A stretch of DNA of 49,029 nucleotides from Prevotella sp. (GTDB taxonomy: Bacteria; Bacteroidota; Bacteroidia; Bacteroidales; Bacteroidaceae): contig JAFTGB010000024.1 in NCBI GenBank assembly GCA_017458125.1, positions 1 to 49,029 on the forward strand, in the 5' to 3' direction. A program made the position numbers and the translations under genes. Below, one piece after another: positions 38,803 through 46,411 of the stretch (within the stretch, counting starts at the first letter, position 1; the number at the start of each line of letters is the position of its first letter). The notes beneath the pieces were generated by a model. The model saw only the letters and a list, made by a program, of their open reading frames with translations. It was not told where the DNA came from and searched no databases.

Positions 38803-39492
38803 TTACTCCCAATCCATCCGTCTGCGAATCTCCGTACATACAGAAGCAAACCGCTCTTGAGCCTCAACCCATTCTGGCAGGTCGCAATTCATCCAGCCAA
38901 TCACCTTCAGCATCTCGGCATGAATCTCTTCAACCCTCGCAAGATTCCAACAGATGGATTCGTTGTGGACGATTTAGTCCTTAAGCGGACAAAATCTTCT
39001 ACGATTGCGTAAACGGCGAAACGTGTTGAGCGGTGCCGACACATTCCTGCGCTACCGTTCGCGGCGGGGCATATAGGGGAAGGCCCGCCGCAGCGCCTGC
39101 CACAATGTCCGTTCATACTCCGTGTTCAGCAGCGATACCCAAAAGCCGAGCGTCAGTTCAGCCACAATCTTCGATGGCGTAATCTGTTCATGCCGAGCCG
39201 TGATGTGTTGTCCCGCCTCCGTGATGTAGCGGTTCAGGCTGCGTAGCCCCGGCGTTGTTGGGAAGATGGCATACCAGTCCTCACGCCCCGTCATGGTTTC
39301 CAACTCACGGCAAAGTGCATTACGCAGCGTCACCTCCAGCACCGACAGACTCACGTAGAGCGACTCTGCCAGCATCAGGTTGCACTCATAATGGCTTATC
39401 GCCTTCGCCTCGTCATCAGGGTATAGCGCAAAATATCGCTCCATTCGCTTTGTCGAGAAAACTTTTTCCAGAAATTGTTTGGTCACCTCCAT
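38803..39492 (-). pseudogene. Abi-like protein gene broken by in-frame stops
   Basis: The first 146 codons encode an Abi-family-like helical protein (MEVTKQFLEKVFSTKRMERY, ECNLMLAESLYVSLSVLEVT, GFWVSLLNTEYERTLWQALR) ending RRAFPYMPRRER at a TAG (39052-39054). The same frame continues past the stop with RRNVSAPLNTFRRLRNR and, after a stop-containing insertion of about 30 bases (a TAA at 38974-38976), with VHNESICWNLARVEEIHAEM up to MDWE and a final TAA at 38803. In intact relatives the motif is RLRNRxxHNES without a gap. So the gene lost function through a Gln-to-amber type change and a small insertion. Confidence 0.75.
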
Positions 39493-39603
39493 AAATCGTC
39501 GTATCTTTGCACCGCAGTCCCGGTAGTTCCTCTCCCAGACATTCAGGTGCTGGTGATGAATCCGGGTTTTTTCATGCCCTTTGGTTTGATGGTTGCAAAG
39601 GTA
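39483..39603 (-). promoter_or_regulatory. Abi leader with promoter and two tandem small ORFs
   Basis: The minus strand has a TACCTTTG box at 39596-39603, then an ATG at 39575 opening MKKPGFITST (stop at 39543), and immediately after its TGA an ATG at 39542 opening MSGRGTTGTAVQRYDDLWR (stop at 39483), which overlaps the Abi start at 39492. A CCCGG/CCGGG stem (39519-39523 with 39562-39566) could form within it. This may be a translational leader; it may also be a residue of another gene. Confidence 0.4.
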
Positions 39604-39668
39604 CGAAAGATTTTCCAGATAATAAGTTCTTATTCAAGATTTCTTAGAGATAGATGCGAAAACAAAGT

Positions 39669-39710
39669 GCGGGAAGCCGAGGCCGACGGATGTCGGCAAG
39701 GCTTCTCGCT
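39669..39710. repeat. Hairpin repeat element, copy 2
   Basis: GCGGGAAGCCGAGGCCGACG then GATGTCGGCAAGGCTTCTCG matches the element at 38721-38764 with only a few changes and the same hairpin plan. Unlike copy 1, it is not placed directly after a gene. Confidence 0.7.
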
Positions 39711-39881
39711 CGTTCATTATCTAAGTAAAATCAACAAACCTATTTCCACGATTCCCCTGCATTTCAAACTGCATCCCCGCCAAACGGGGAGGCGGAGTAA
39801 GGCAAAGGGGGTAAATCACCCATTTCGCCTAATAATTTATAAATGTAGTGGTATAATAGCAATTATTTGAAAAATTCTTCG

Positions 39882-39889
39882 TACCTTTG
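39882..39889 (+). promoter_or_regulatory. -7 promoter element of the GNAT toxin-antitoxin pair
   Basis: TACCTTTG followed by TCGCC, 31 bases before the ATG at 39921; a TTTG at 39866-39869 is close to the -33 position. Confidence 0.65.
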
Positions 39890-39920
39890 TCGCCGTAAAA
39901 ACAAAGAAAGAACAAATATT

Positions 39921-40076
39921 ATGGCATTGGAAATAGCAGCAGTACCAGTATTAACGGGCGAGGCTTCCGACCGCTTCGACCAAATGATGGAGCAGAGCGA
40001 AATGCGTCGAGGCTCTGTGGATTTTAGCCGTGAGATTAACGAGGCTCGCGCAATCCTCTCAAAGGCTAATTTCTAA
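39921..40076 (+). CDS. Putative small antitoxin of the GNAT pair
   Basis: The 51-residue protein reads MALEIAAVPVLTGEASDRFD, QMMEQSEMRRGSVDFSREIN and EARAILSKANF. The pattern PVLTGEASDRFxxMME and the ending EARxILxKAxF are typical of small proteins encoded just before a GNAT acetyltransferase gene in Bacteroidetes. It is 15 bases upstream of such a gene and shares its promoter. Its role as antitoxin is inferred from this arrangement; it lacks a clear ribbon-helix-helix. Confidence 0.65.
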   Translation: MALEIAAVPVLTGEASDRFDQMMEQSEMRRGSVDFSREINEARAILSKANF

Positions 40077-40091
40077 CCGTCATCACCGCAT

Positions 40092-40685
40092 ATGGGTTTC
40101 CTACAAGATCAGTGCAGTTTCGGCTTCTACACCCATGAGAAAGCCGATTCATGCAAACCTTTTCGCTGTGGCGATGACGACTTAGACGAGTTTTTCACCC
40201 ACGATGCATTCTTGCAGAGCGATGAGTTGCTTTGCAAGAATTATTGTTTTACACTCGACGATGACCCATCGGTCATTGTTGCCGCATTTACCCTCTCCAA
40301 CGACAGTATCAAGAAGATTCCTGGTTCGCGTAAGAAGAAGGTTGAAAAGAACATCCCCCGTGAAAAGCAATACAGCAGCTATCCCGCCGTGATGATTGGC
40401 CGTTTGGGAATAAGTGTCGATTTCCAGAGCCAACATCTTGGCAGCGACGTACTTAGTTTCATCAAGGCTTGGTTTGTTGACCCTCTCAACAAGACAGGCT
40501 GCCGTTTCCTGCTTGTTGATTCCTACAACAAGGAGCGCAATCTCGCTTTCTACGAGCGCAATGGCTTCAATTATCTTTTCAGCACAGAGGAACAAGAGCG
40601 CGAGTTCCGAGGCATCAAGCCTGAACGCCCTCTCAACAGCCGCCTGATGTACTTCGACCTGATAGAACTGATAAAGAAGAAATGA
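40092..40685 (+). CDS. GNAT-family acetyltransferase, toxin-like
   Basis: The 197-residue protein has the GNAT fold seen in tRNA-acetylating toxins: CKPFRCGDDDLDEFFTHDAF near the N-terminus (the 'F-x-C-G-x-x-x-LD-x-FF' motif), VIVAAFTLSNDSI, then the acetyl-CoA region MIGRLGISVDFQSQHLGSDV and VDSYNKERNLAFYERNGF. TacT/AtaT-type toxins of this plan acetylate charged tRNAs and stop translation. The small gene upstream would be the antitoxin. Substrate has not been established for this subfamily. Confidence 0.75.
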   Translation: MGFLQDQCSFGFYTHEKADSCKPFRCGDDDLDEFFTHDAFLQSDELLCKNYCFTLDDDPSVIVAAFTLSNDSIKKIPGSRKKKVEKNIPREKQYSSYPAVMIGRLGISVDFQSQHLGSDVLSFIKAWFVDPLNKTGCRFLLVDSYNKERNLAFYERNGFNYLFSTEEQEREFRGIKPERPLNSRLMYFDLIELIKKK

Positions 40686-40745
40686 ACATCCCTATAATAT
40701 ATAATAATGTATAGGGCGGAAAACGAAACCTCCCTGATTGCTTTA

Positions 40746-40786
40746 CGAAAGTTGCCTAGTTTCCCAACAAGATTAGGCAACTTTCG
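40746..40786. terminator. Bidirectional hairpin
   Basis: CGAAAGTTGCCTA (40746-40758) pairs exactly with TAGGCAACTTTCG (40774-40786), with a 15-base loop. It lies between the convergent GNAT gene and the last gene of the RiPP operon and is a likely transcript end for both. Confidence 0.8.
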
Positions 40787-40818
40787 ATTATTGGTGATAT
40801 AGGCGATAGGATAATAGT

Positions 40819-41412
40819 TTAATAATGTCCCTTGCCATTACATCCACTACATCTACCTGTTCCACGACAAACGCCACAACGTCCATCTCGGGTGTATTGG
40901 TTTCGGCCACTGCCATAACAATACTTGCATGAGCCAGAGCCTTGACAAGAATGACATGTAATAGGGCTGTCATCGTCATCATCATCACCATAATATGAAC
41001 CACCTGAACCAAGCAAATTCTCTGCCGCATGGGAACCGTCGCCAATCCATTGATAATTGTAAACCATCTGCATACTCATTCCCGTCATTGTACTAACTTG
41101 AACTTGCTGCATTCGGGAATAGTCTTTTGAGACCAATATAGCCGTTGTTCTTAATGCAGGCGGCCCTTGTGTTGTTGGTGTATAGACTACAGACCCGTCA
41201 TAGTTAGTTCTTGTATACACGCATTTGCCAACTCCGAAATAGAAAATGTAATCATCGTAGAAAGTAATGTACGTTGCTAATCCTGCTGGAGCTGCTTGCA
41301 AGCCCATTGAAGTTTGACAACTTACGGCACCATAGCTTTTGGTGAAATTCTGCGCCCATGTGCATAAGCAGCACATCAAGGCAAAAATGATACATGATAG
41401 TTTCTTTTTCAT
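40819..41412 (-). CDS. Exported protein with C-terminal DnaJ-like Cys-rich motif
   Basis: The 197-residue protein has a signal peptide (KKLSCIIFALMCCLCTWAQ), a middle part with an Asp-run (YYGDDDDDDSP), and a C-terminal Cys-rich region: CHSCQGSGSCKYCYGSG and CGVCRGTGRCSGCNGKG. These CxxCxGxG units are the zinc-finger motif of DnaJ-type chaperones and of some peptide-binding proteins. It is the last gene of the RiPP operon (12 bases after the small membrane protein). It may bind the Cys-rich product or a zinc ion at the cell surface, or belong to an immunity or folding function; this is inference. Confidence 0.65.
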   Translation of the reverse strand: MKKKLSCIIFALMCCLCTWAQNFTKSYGAVSCQTSMGLQAAPAGLATYITFYDDYIFYFGVGKCVYTRTNYDGSVVYTPTTQGPPALRTTAILVSKDYSRMQQVQVSTMTGMSMQMVYNYQWIGDGSHAAENLLGSGGSYYGDDDDDDSPITCHSCQGSGSCKYCYGSGRNQYTRDGRCGVCRGTGRCSGCNGKGHY

Positions 41413-41424
41413 AACTGATAGACT

Positions 41425-41664
41425 TTATTTGTTCTTAATTTTATAACCATTATCGCAAAAAGGGCATTGCTGTTGTTCTGCCTTGCAGAGAGTGCAGTGG
41501 TGACGATTCTGAAAGTTGCATACAAGACATTTCTCAGTGATAAATGATAGATTGAATAATGAAATGACAGAGTGCCTATAAATATAGGCTGAACAAAAGA
41601 CTATCATAAGCATTGCCAGTCCTGCATATTTTATAATCGTTCTTATTTGTGAAGTTTCTTTCAT
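41425..41664 (-). CDS. Small membrane protein with Cys pairs
   Basis: The 79-residue protein has one transmembrane helix (AGLAMLMIVFCSAYIYRHSV) and then three closely placed CxxC-like pairs (EKCLVCNFQ, HHCTLCKAE, QQCPFCDNG), which look like zinc-ribbon or DnaJ-like finger halves. It overlaps the ABC exporter gene by four bases (ATGA). I do not recognise its family. By position it could assist export or provide self-protection. Confidence 0.55.
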   Translation of the reverse strand: MKETSQIRTIIKYAGLAMLMIVFCSAYIYRHSVISLFNLSFITEKCLVCNFQNRHHCTLCKAEQQQCPFCDNGYKIKNK

Positions 41665-43286
41665 CTTAAAAAGTTTATTGCAACAACATTAGACATATAT
41701 TTTTGTATTTCCTGTTTGTGGGTGATAATGACAATTGTCTTCCCACCGGTTTTTGTTGTTAATCTCTCAAGGAATAGTTTTTCAGTATCAGCATCAAGTG
41801 CTGAAGTTGGCTCATCCATCAAAACGATTCCGCCAGAAGTCAGTAAGCTACGTGCAATTGCAATTCTTTGTGCTTGACCTTCACTTATGCCAAGTCCACC
41901 TTCACCAACAATAGTATCAAGGCCATTTGGAAAGTCCTTCATAACAAAATCAGCTGCAGCATCGTACAATGCTGCCCTCATTTCATCATCTGTAGCATCC
42001 CAATTGCCTAATTTTAAATTATATCGAATACTTCCGCTAATTATGCTGTTACCTTGGGGAACATATATGCAATTGGCGCGTGTTAGTGAACTTACTTTGT
42101 GGATATTGTGTTCATTGTATATGTTTACGGTTCCTTCATTTGGTGTGAGGATTGCAAGAATCAGACGGAAAAGAGTACTTTTCCCAGCCCCTGTTTCACC
42201 AACGATAGCAGTGATACTGCCTGGGGTGAAATCGTGTGTAAATTCTTTGTAAATCCATCTGGAATCGTTAGTATAACGGAAAGACACTTTATTCAGTCTT
42301 ATTCCGAGTTCCCCTTTGAGAATTGTTGGTTCTCCTTTTTCTTCTTTTGGTAATAGTTCAATTTCCAATAGCCTTTCAATTGAAGCAAACGAGGATACAA
42401 AAGCAGGGTACTGAGATTTGAAAAGGACAAATGGCCTTTGTACCTGTCCTGTTAACTGCATAAATGCAATCAACTGAGCAAACGTGAAAGTGTCATGTTT
42501 GATTCCGTACACGCCCCAAATGAATATTGACAAAAATCCAACTGCGAATCCAATATCCACAAAGGATTCGGCTAAAATATCTAATGAGATACGCTGTTTG
42601 ATTTTCAAAAAGAGACTCCGTTGCAAATTTCTTAACTGCTCTCTTATAAAGTCGTTCTTGCGTAAGGTGCTTATTAACTCATGGTGTTGAATGTGCTCTT
42701 GCATAAACGCATTTACCTTGCTATCTTTCAGTCTTACTTCTCGTGATACGGGTATCAGGCGTTTTGTATAGTAGTGGCCTATCAAGATAGATGTTGGCAT
42801 GATGGATAACAATACAAGGGTTAATGTCGGTTCGATAGTCAACAAATAGAGGCAGGTTGCCATTAACTGAATAACCGCATATATCATCACAGGTATGGTA
42901 TATGTGACACTTTGAGTAACGATGCCGACATCAATAGTAAGCCTGTTCATTTCATCCCCTGAATGTATGGACTGTTCTTCTATGATTTTGCTGTTGAGCA
43001 AACTGGAAAAAATGCAAAGCGACAAGTTGTTTTCCATCTTTGCATTAGTCACTTCACGCATATACATTTCTGTTTGCTCGCAAGCTAATTGGAGATTTTT
43101 TGTACTAACAAGGGCAAATACCAAGACTCCCATGCTCCATGATTCCCCTTCAATCAATTTTTGCGTTATTTCAACAAATACCAAGGAAAGCAGAACGGCA
43201 ACACTATTCAGTACGACAGGAATGGCAATGCCATTTCTGTAGCCTTTACTAATTTGCCATAGCCATTTGATTTCTGTTGCTTTCAT
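41661..43286 (-). CDS. ABC exporter (fused permease and ATPase) of the RiPP operon
   Basis: The 541-residue protein has a six-helix exporter membrane domain (about 1-310) and an ATPase domain with Walker A VGETGAGKSTLFRL, Q-loop YVPQGNS, a modified signature LGISEGQAQRIAIARS (usual LSGGQ), Walker B GIVLMDEPTS and the switch His in ITHKQE. There is no C39 peptidase domain at the N-terminus, so leader removal must be done by another protease, probably the ClpP-like one encoded just upstream. It starts four bases inside the end of that gene. Confidence 0.9.
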   Translation of the reverse strand: MKATEIKWLWQISKGYRNGIAIPVVLNSVAVLLSLVFVEITQKLIEGESWSMGVLVFALVSTKNLQLACEQTEMYMREVTNAKMENNLSLCIFSSLLNSKIIEEQSIHSGDEMNRLTIDVGIVTQSVTYTIPVMIYAVIQLMATCLYLLTIEPTLTLVLLSIMPTSILIGHYYTKRLIPVSREVRLKDSKVNAFMQEHIQHHELISTLRKNDFIREQLRNLQRSLFLKIKQRISLDILAESFVDIGFAVGFLSIFIWGVYGIKHDTFTFAQLIAFMQLTGQVQRPFVLFKSQYPAFVSSFASIERLLEIELLPKEEKGEPTILKGELGIRLNKVSFRYTNDSRWIYKEFTHDFTPGSITAIVGETGAGKSTLFRLILAILTPNEGTVNIYNEHNIHKVSSLTRANCIYVPQGNSIISGSIRYNLKLGNWDATDDEMRAALYDAAADFVMKDFPNGLDTIVGEGGLGISEGQAQRIAIARSLLTSGGIVLMDEPTSALDADTEKLFLERLTTKTGGKTIVIITHKQEIQKYMSNVVAINFLR

Positions 43287-43807
43287 TGCTCTGTTGTTGT
43301 TAATCCGACCTCTGAGGCCTTCTCAGCCGATAGCATTTGCCCCTTTCGCATCAGCCGTTTCCAGTATGCCTTGTTCTTCTTTGTTGTACATTCTAATAAT
43401 TTGGCTATTTTATCTGTATTTGCATTTATCTCTCTTACTTCGCGCATTAAGGAACCTGCATTGTATATACCATCTAATCGTTTTGTAACAGAGTGAACAT
43501 AGAATGATGATGTTGGTAAGCAAATACGTTCATCCCCAGCTAAGAAAACTATTATAGCAGCAGAATTAACATAGGAGGTATTCACTATCCTAACATGACA
43601 GTCTAAGGACTTTATAAAATTAAATAATTCCACTGCGGTGTCTATATCACCACCTAAAGATGACATGTTAATAACAAGTTGAGAGCAGTCGGGATGGGCA
43701 GTATTCAGTTGTTCCAGTTTGTCAATAAACTGGTGTACGCTATCAGAATCTATTTTATCTGAAAACGTGATGGCGATTGTAGCCTTATTGGAATCCATTT
43801 TCATCAA
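43283..43807 (-). CDS. ClpP-fold serine protease of the RiPP operon
   Basis: The 174-residue protein follows the ClpP/crotonase-like protease fold: MSSLGGDIDTAVELFNFIKS (oxyanion loop SLGGD), then VNTSYVNSAAIIVFLAGDER with candidate nucleophile Ser82, and TSSFYVHSVTKRL with His105 (spacing 23, close to the 25 of ClpP). The third catalytic acid is not obvious: the usual TDRD segment reads LMRKGQMLSAEKASEVG here. It overlaps the second radical SAM gene by 23 bases and the exporter gene by 4. By context it may remove the leader peptide; it could also be a scaffold with weak activity. Confidence 0.75.
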   Translation of the reverse strand: MMKMDSNKATIAITFSDKIDSDSVHQFIDKLEQLNTAHPDCSQLVINMSSLGGDIDTAVELFNFIKSLDCHVRIVNTSYVNSAAIIVFLAGDERICLPTSSFYVHSVTKRLDGIYNAGSLMREVREINANTDKIAKLLECTTKKNKAYWKRLMRKGQMLSAEKASEVGLTTTEQ

Positions 43808-44882
43808 TTAGCCTAACATATTTGATAGCATTACTAACCGACTGCCTATATTCTTCATCCTCAAATGAATGTTCTTTTTCGGACGCTTGATTCAAAAGGA
43901 GGTGTGCAGAAGCATAGGCTACGACTTTTTGAGCCTTACACATCAGTTCAAGGTTGATGTTCTTCTCAAAACTCCTATGATGCTGATAATTCATGGCCAT
44001 ACAATTTTTACAACACCAGCGAACAGGACAATTCATGCATTCCACTGGCAACAATTCATGTTTTACTTGTCTGGAATCATCAAGTATGGTTTTTCGCTTG
44101 TCATCACCTTGTACGATTCTTGAAAACATGTGGCACGGCAATAGTTCTCCATCACAATCGTATGTATGTATATTCGCCACTGACCAGCATGGAGGGTCAG
44201 CATCTTCTGGAGATTCTGGCATCCAGAATGCCTTATGGAAGTCAAGGTCGAATAGTGGCTTCATAATTGAAACAGATGGATTGGCAATGTAAAAATCGCA
44301 TAGACTATTCAGTTGCTTTTTTAACTCTTCACATGAATTGTCATCCCACCTGACACCTTGCGCCAAACCACCAGTAACATCCAATCCTCTGCCATAAAGA
44401 TAATGCAGAGATTCAAACAAGAAGTTTACGCTATCTGGGAAAATCGTCATCTTCACAGGATTCTTTGGCCAATATTCCTGAAAAAAGTCTATGTCAAGAT
44501 CTGAAACTCCTCGGTTAATCTTATTTGCTTCTGGAGTGCCGTCCATACTTAGACCAAGCGTAAATCTTTCCTTGTGTGCTATAAACCATGCTTTCATTTC
44601 GTCCGTCAATAATGTTCCATTTGTACGGGAGAAGATTCTTATTTGGGGCGAACGATTCCATACCCACGAACAAATTTGAGGTATGATAGGGAAGTTGCCT
44701 AATGGCTCTCCACCTAATAAGTCAATGCTCTCGATGTCATCAAAACCATTTGAAAATTCTTTTTCAAGAATATGTCTTGCTTGCTCCCAAGACATGTGCT
44801 TAGGAGCCTTAAACTTCTCATAGCAATACCTGCAATTCAAATTGCAAGAATGGCTTATTAGTAATAGAATGGTTTTGTGCAT
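43785..44882 (-). CDS. Radical SAM/SPASM peptide-maturation enzyme 2
   Basis: The 365-residue enzyme opens MHKTILLLISHSCNLNCRYC with the CxxxCxxC iron-sulfur site at Cys13, Cys17 and Cys20, followed by IDLLGGEPLGNFP (GGEP SAM-binding motif). A SPASM region fills the C-terminus: PPCWSVANIHTYDCDGELLP, ECMNCPVRWCCKNCMAMNY and LMCKAQ. SPASM enzymes often install thioether or other cross-links on peptides. The start at 44882 is chosen because longer readings cross the precursor gene in another frame. It follows the precursor gene by 59 bases. Confidence 0.85.
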   Translation of the reverse strand: MHKTILLLISHSCNLNCRYCYEKFKAPKHMSWEQARHILEKEFSNGFDDIESIDLLGGEPLGNFPIIPQICSWVWNRSPQIRIFSRTNGTLLTDEMKAWFIAHKERFTLGLSMDGTPEANKINRGVSDLDIDFFQEYWPKNPVKMTIFPDSVNFLFESLHYLYGRGLDVTGGLAQGVRWDDNSCEELKKQLNSLCDFYIANPSVSIMKPLFDLDFHKAFWMPESPEDADPPCWSVANIHTYDCDGELLPCHMFSRIVQGDDKRKTILDDSRQVKHELLPVECMNCPVRWCCKNCMAMNYQHHRSFEKNINLELMCKAQKVVAYASAHLLLNQASEKEHSFEDEEYRQSVSNAIKYVRLIDENGFQ

Positions 44883-44941
44883 TTGCGTGTCAGTGGTTAA
44901 AATACACGGAGAGGCTTTGCACCTCCCCGTGTAAATGTTGA

Positions 44942-45142
44942 TTAGTACTTGCTTGATGTGGCCTTGCACTTGCTGATGCAAGTACCACGGCATGTACCTT
45001 TGCAACCACCGCCACCGCTTCTGTAACAGTCGGTGCAGTCGTTGGAGTTCTGGGACTGGTGCTCGGCGATGGGGCCGTTCACTTTACTGTACTCATTGAG
45101 TTTGAGTTCCAGTGCCTTAAGGGCTTCGAGATTCATTTTCAT
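44942..45142 (-). CDS. Six-cysteine RiPP precursor peptide
   Basis: The 66-residue peptide reads MKMNLEALKALELKLNEYSK, VNGPIAEHQSQNSNDCTDCY, RSGGGGCKGTCRGTCISKCK and ATSSKY. The first about 30 residues are helical and Leu/Glu/Lys-rich, like RiPP leaders. The core has six cysteines (36, 39, 47, 51, 55, 59), the last four spaced C-x3-C-x3-C-x3-C, with a GGGG stretch that could mark a leader-core hinge. Two radical SAM genes flank it, one on each side on the same strand. A GGAGGA lies six bases before the ATG, an unusually good ribosome site for this phylum. I do not recognise a named family. The ATG at 45136 is an alternative start. Confidence 0.85.
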   Translation of the reverse strand: MKMNLEALKALELKLNEYSKVNGPIAEHQSQNSNDCTDCYRSGGGGCKGTCRGTCISKCKATSSKY

Positions 45143-45148
45143 ATGAAA

Positions 45149-45184
45149 TCCTCCAAATTTAAAATGTTAATAATTAATTATTAA
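45149..45184 (-). promoter_or_regulatory. Precursor upstream region: -7-like box, strong RBS and palindrome
   Basis: On the minus strand TTAATAATTAATTATTAA (45167-45184) is a perfect 18-base palindrome, followed by TAAATTTG (45154-45161), a -7-like box, and GGAGGA (45149-45154), which overlaps it by one base and sits 6 bases before the ATG. Either the precursor has its own promoter with a very short leader, or this is a strong ribosome site in the operon transcript. Confidence 0.5.
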
Positions 45185-45190
45185 TGGGCA

Positions 45191-46387
45191 TCAAGCCATT
45201 TCTTTATGATTTACTATGTATGGACTAAGTGATTTCTCTATATCAAGTTTTTGCAACACCGTATATGCGGTCAAAGCCGTTTTTCCATATTCGGCATCCA
45301 GCTTGCTTAAATTGTCAATCATCGCTATTCGTTCAATTTGAAATTCACAGGCAGTCATTGCTTCTGCAAGAACTAGCGGGCACCACCTCTTGTCCCTATT
45401 GGAGAAATCGCCTCTGTATTTGTAGTTAAATCCTGGGCATGTAGGACAAAAGCAGCGAAGAACACAGTCCTTGCAATAGTCATCTGCCATCAATCCTGGC
45501 TTCTCCCATTCCACGTTGTCAACAGGCAATGCCCGCTCTTTGCCAAGAACTATGGGGGTGAACATATGACATCCATAACGATTTCCATCTATGTCATAAG
45601 TCACCATATTCAAACCAGTTCCACACCTTTGAAGTTGTTCTCTTTCAGATGAGGGCAAATTGAAAACATCGACTATACGCTTTAACTTGTTCAATGGGGT
45701 TAAGGACGTTTCCTTCAGATATGCGTCTTTTAGAATGCAAAGCTGTTCTCTATAAAGAAGAGCATCCTCCAGAGTCCAATCAACGCCTTGCGCCAATGAA
45801 GCCGAAACGCCATAGCCCTTGCGCTGTATGCTAAGTACTCCTTCTGCCAAGTTTGGCAAAGTTTCTTTAGATATCGTCATCTGAAACTCTTGCTCTGGCC
45901 ACAAGTCAGAGAAGAAATCTAAGTCGATTGCATATTTGTCGGTCCCTCTATTAGTAGATTGCATTTTGCCACTGCCATCATAACTGGCTCCTAAGATGAT
46001 GCTTTCCTTGTGCTCGCGAAGCCAATCTCTGACATCTTCGGTAATCAGCGTTGCATTTGTAGATGCAAAGCAAAGCCAAGGCACATCAATTGCGCCACTT
46101 TCTAACCACTCAACAACTTCTTTTATTAGCGGAAAGTTCATCAGCGGTTCGCCACCCATAAAATCAATTTGCAATTCGTCGAACCTGTCATCTTCCAAAA
46201 CGAATTTGGCTTCACGTTTTATAATGTCTTTTGCTTGTCCTATGCTCATATAAAGCCCTTGCTTATGGGTTTCATAGCAATAACTGCAATTCAAATTACA
46301 GGCATGGGTGACCATCAGCATACACATTCGCCTTCTTGCCGAATGTTCTTCTTCCCAAATGGATTGGCTTTTACTTATTGTGACCAT
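45191..46387 (-). CDS. Radical SAM/SPASM peptide-maturation enzyme 1
   Basis: The 398-residue enzyme has the CxxxCxxC site in HACNLNCSYCYETHK (Cys30, 34, 37), LQIDFMGGEPLMNFP (GGEP), and a SPASM-type C-terminus with GCHMFTPIV, DDYCKDCVLRCFCPTCPGFN and RWCPLV. It resembles enzyme 2 in plan but not closely in sequence. The start at 46387 is used because the TTG at 46414 lies in the promoter box. It is the first gene of the operon, and the precursor follows after 48 bases. Two different maturases suggest two kinds of modification, or a heteromeric enzyme. Confidence 0.88.
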   Translation of the reverse strand: MVTISKSQSIWEEEHSARRRMCMLMVTHACNLNCSYCYETHKQGLYMSIGQAKDIIKREAKFVLEDDRFDELQIDFMGGEPLMNFPLIKEVVEWLESGAIDVPWLCFASTNATLITEDVRDWLREHKESIILGASYDGSGKMQSTNRGTDKYAIDLDFFSDLWPEQEFQMTISKETLPNLAEGVLSIQRKGYGVSASLAQGVDWTLEDALLYREQLCILKDAYLKETSLTPLNKLKRIVDVFNLPSSEREQLQRCGTGLNMVTYDIDGNRYGCHMFTPIVLGKERALPVDNVEWEKPGLMADDYCKDCVLRCFCPTCPGFNYKYRGDFSNRDKRWCPLVLAEAMTACEFQIERIAMIDNLSKLDAEYGKTALTAYTVLQKLDIEKSLSPYIVNHKEMA

Positions 46388-46411
46388 TTCCCAATTTCTT
46401 ATTTTTGGCCA

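Larger units (their letters stand above)
39493..39920. other. Intergenic region between abi relic and GNAT module
   Basis: Besides the leader and the repeat described separately, the stretch holds a C/G-rich segment at 39773-39811 (CCCCGCC/GGGGAGGCGG) and AT-rich DNA at 39830-39875. The plus strand also shows a TATCTTTG at 39502-39509 with no gene behind it. I see no convincing coding sequence; a 131-codon plus-strand frame here is chance. Confidence 0.5.

Noticed and set aside
39475-39870. 131-codon plus-strand frame
   Set aside because: Covers the Abi leader antisense and the hairpin repeat; no family resemblance.
44883-45005. Longer N-terminus for radical SAM enzyme 2
   Set aside because: It would read through the 3' part of the precursor gene in another frame; the ATG at 44882 places the iron-sulfur motif at the normal distance from the start.
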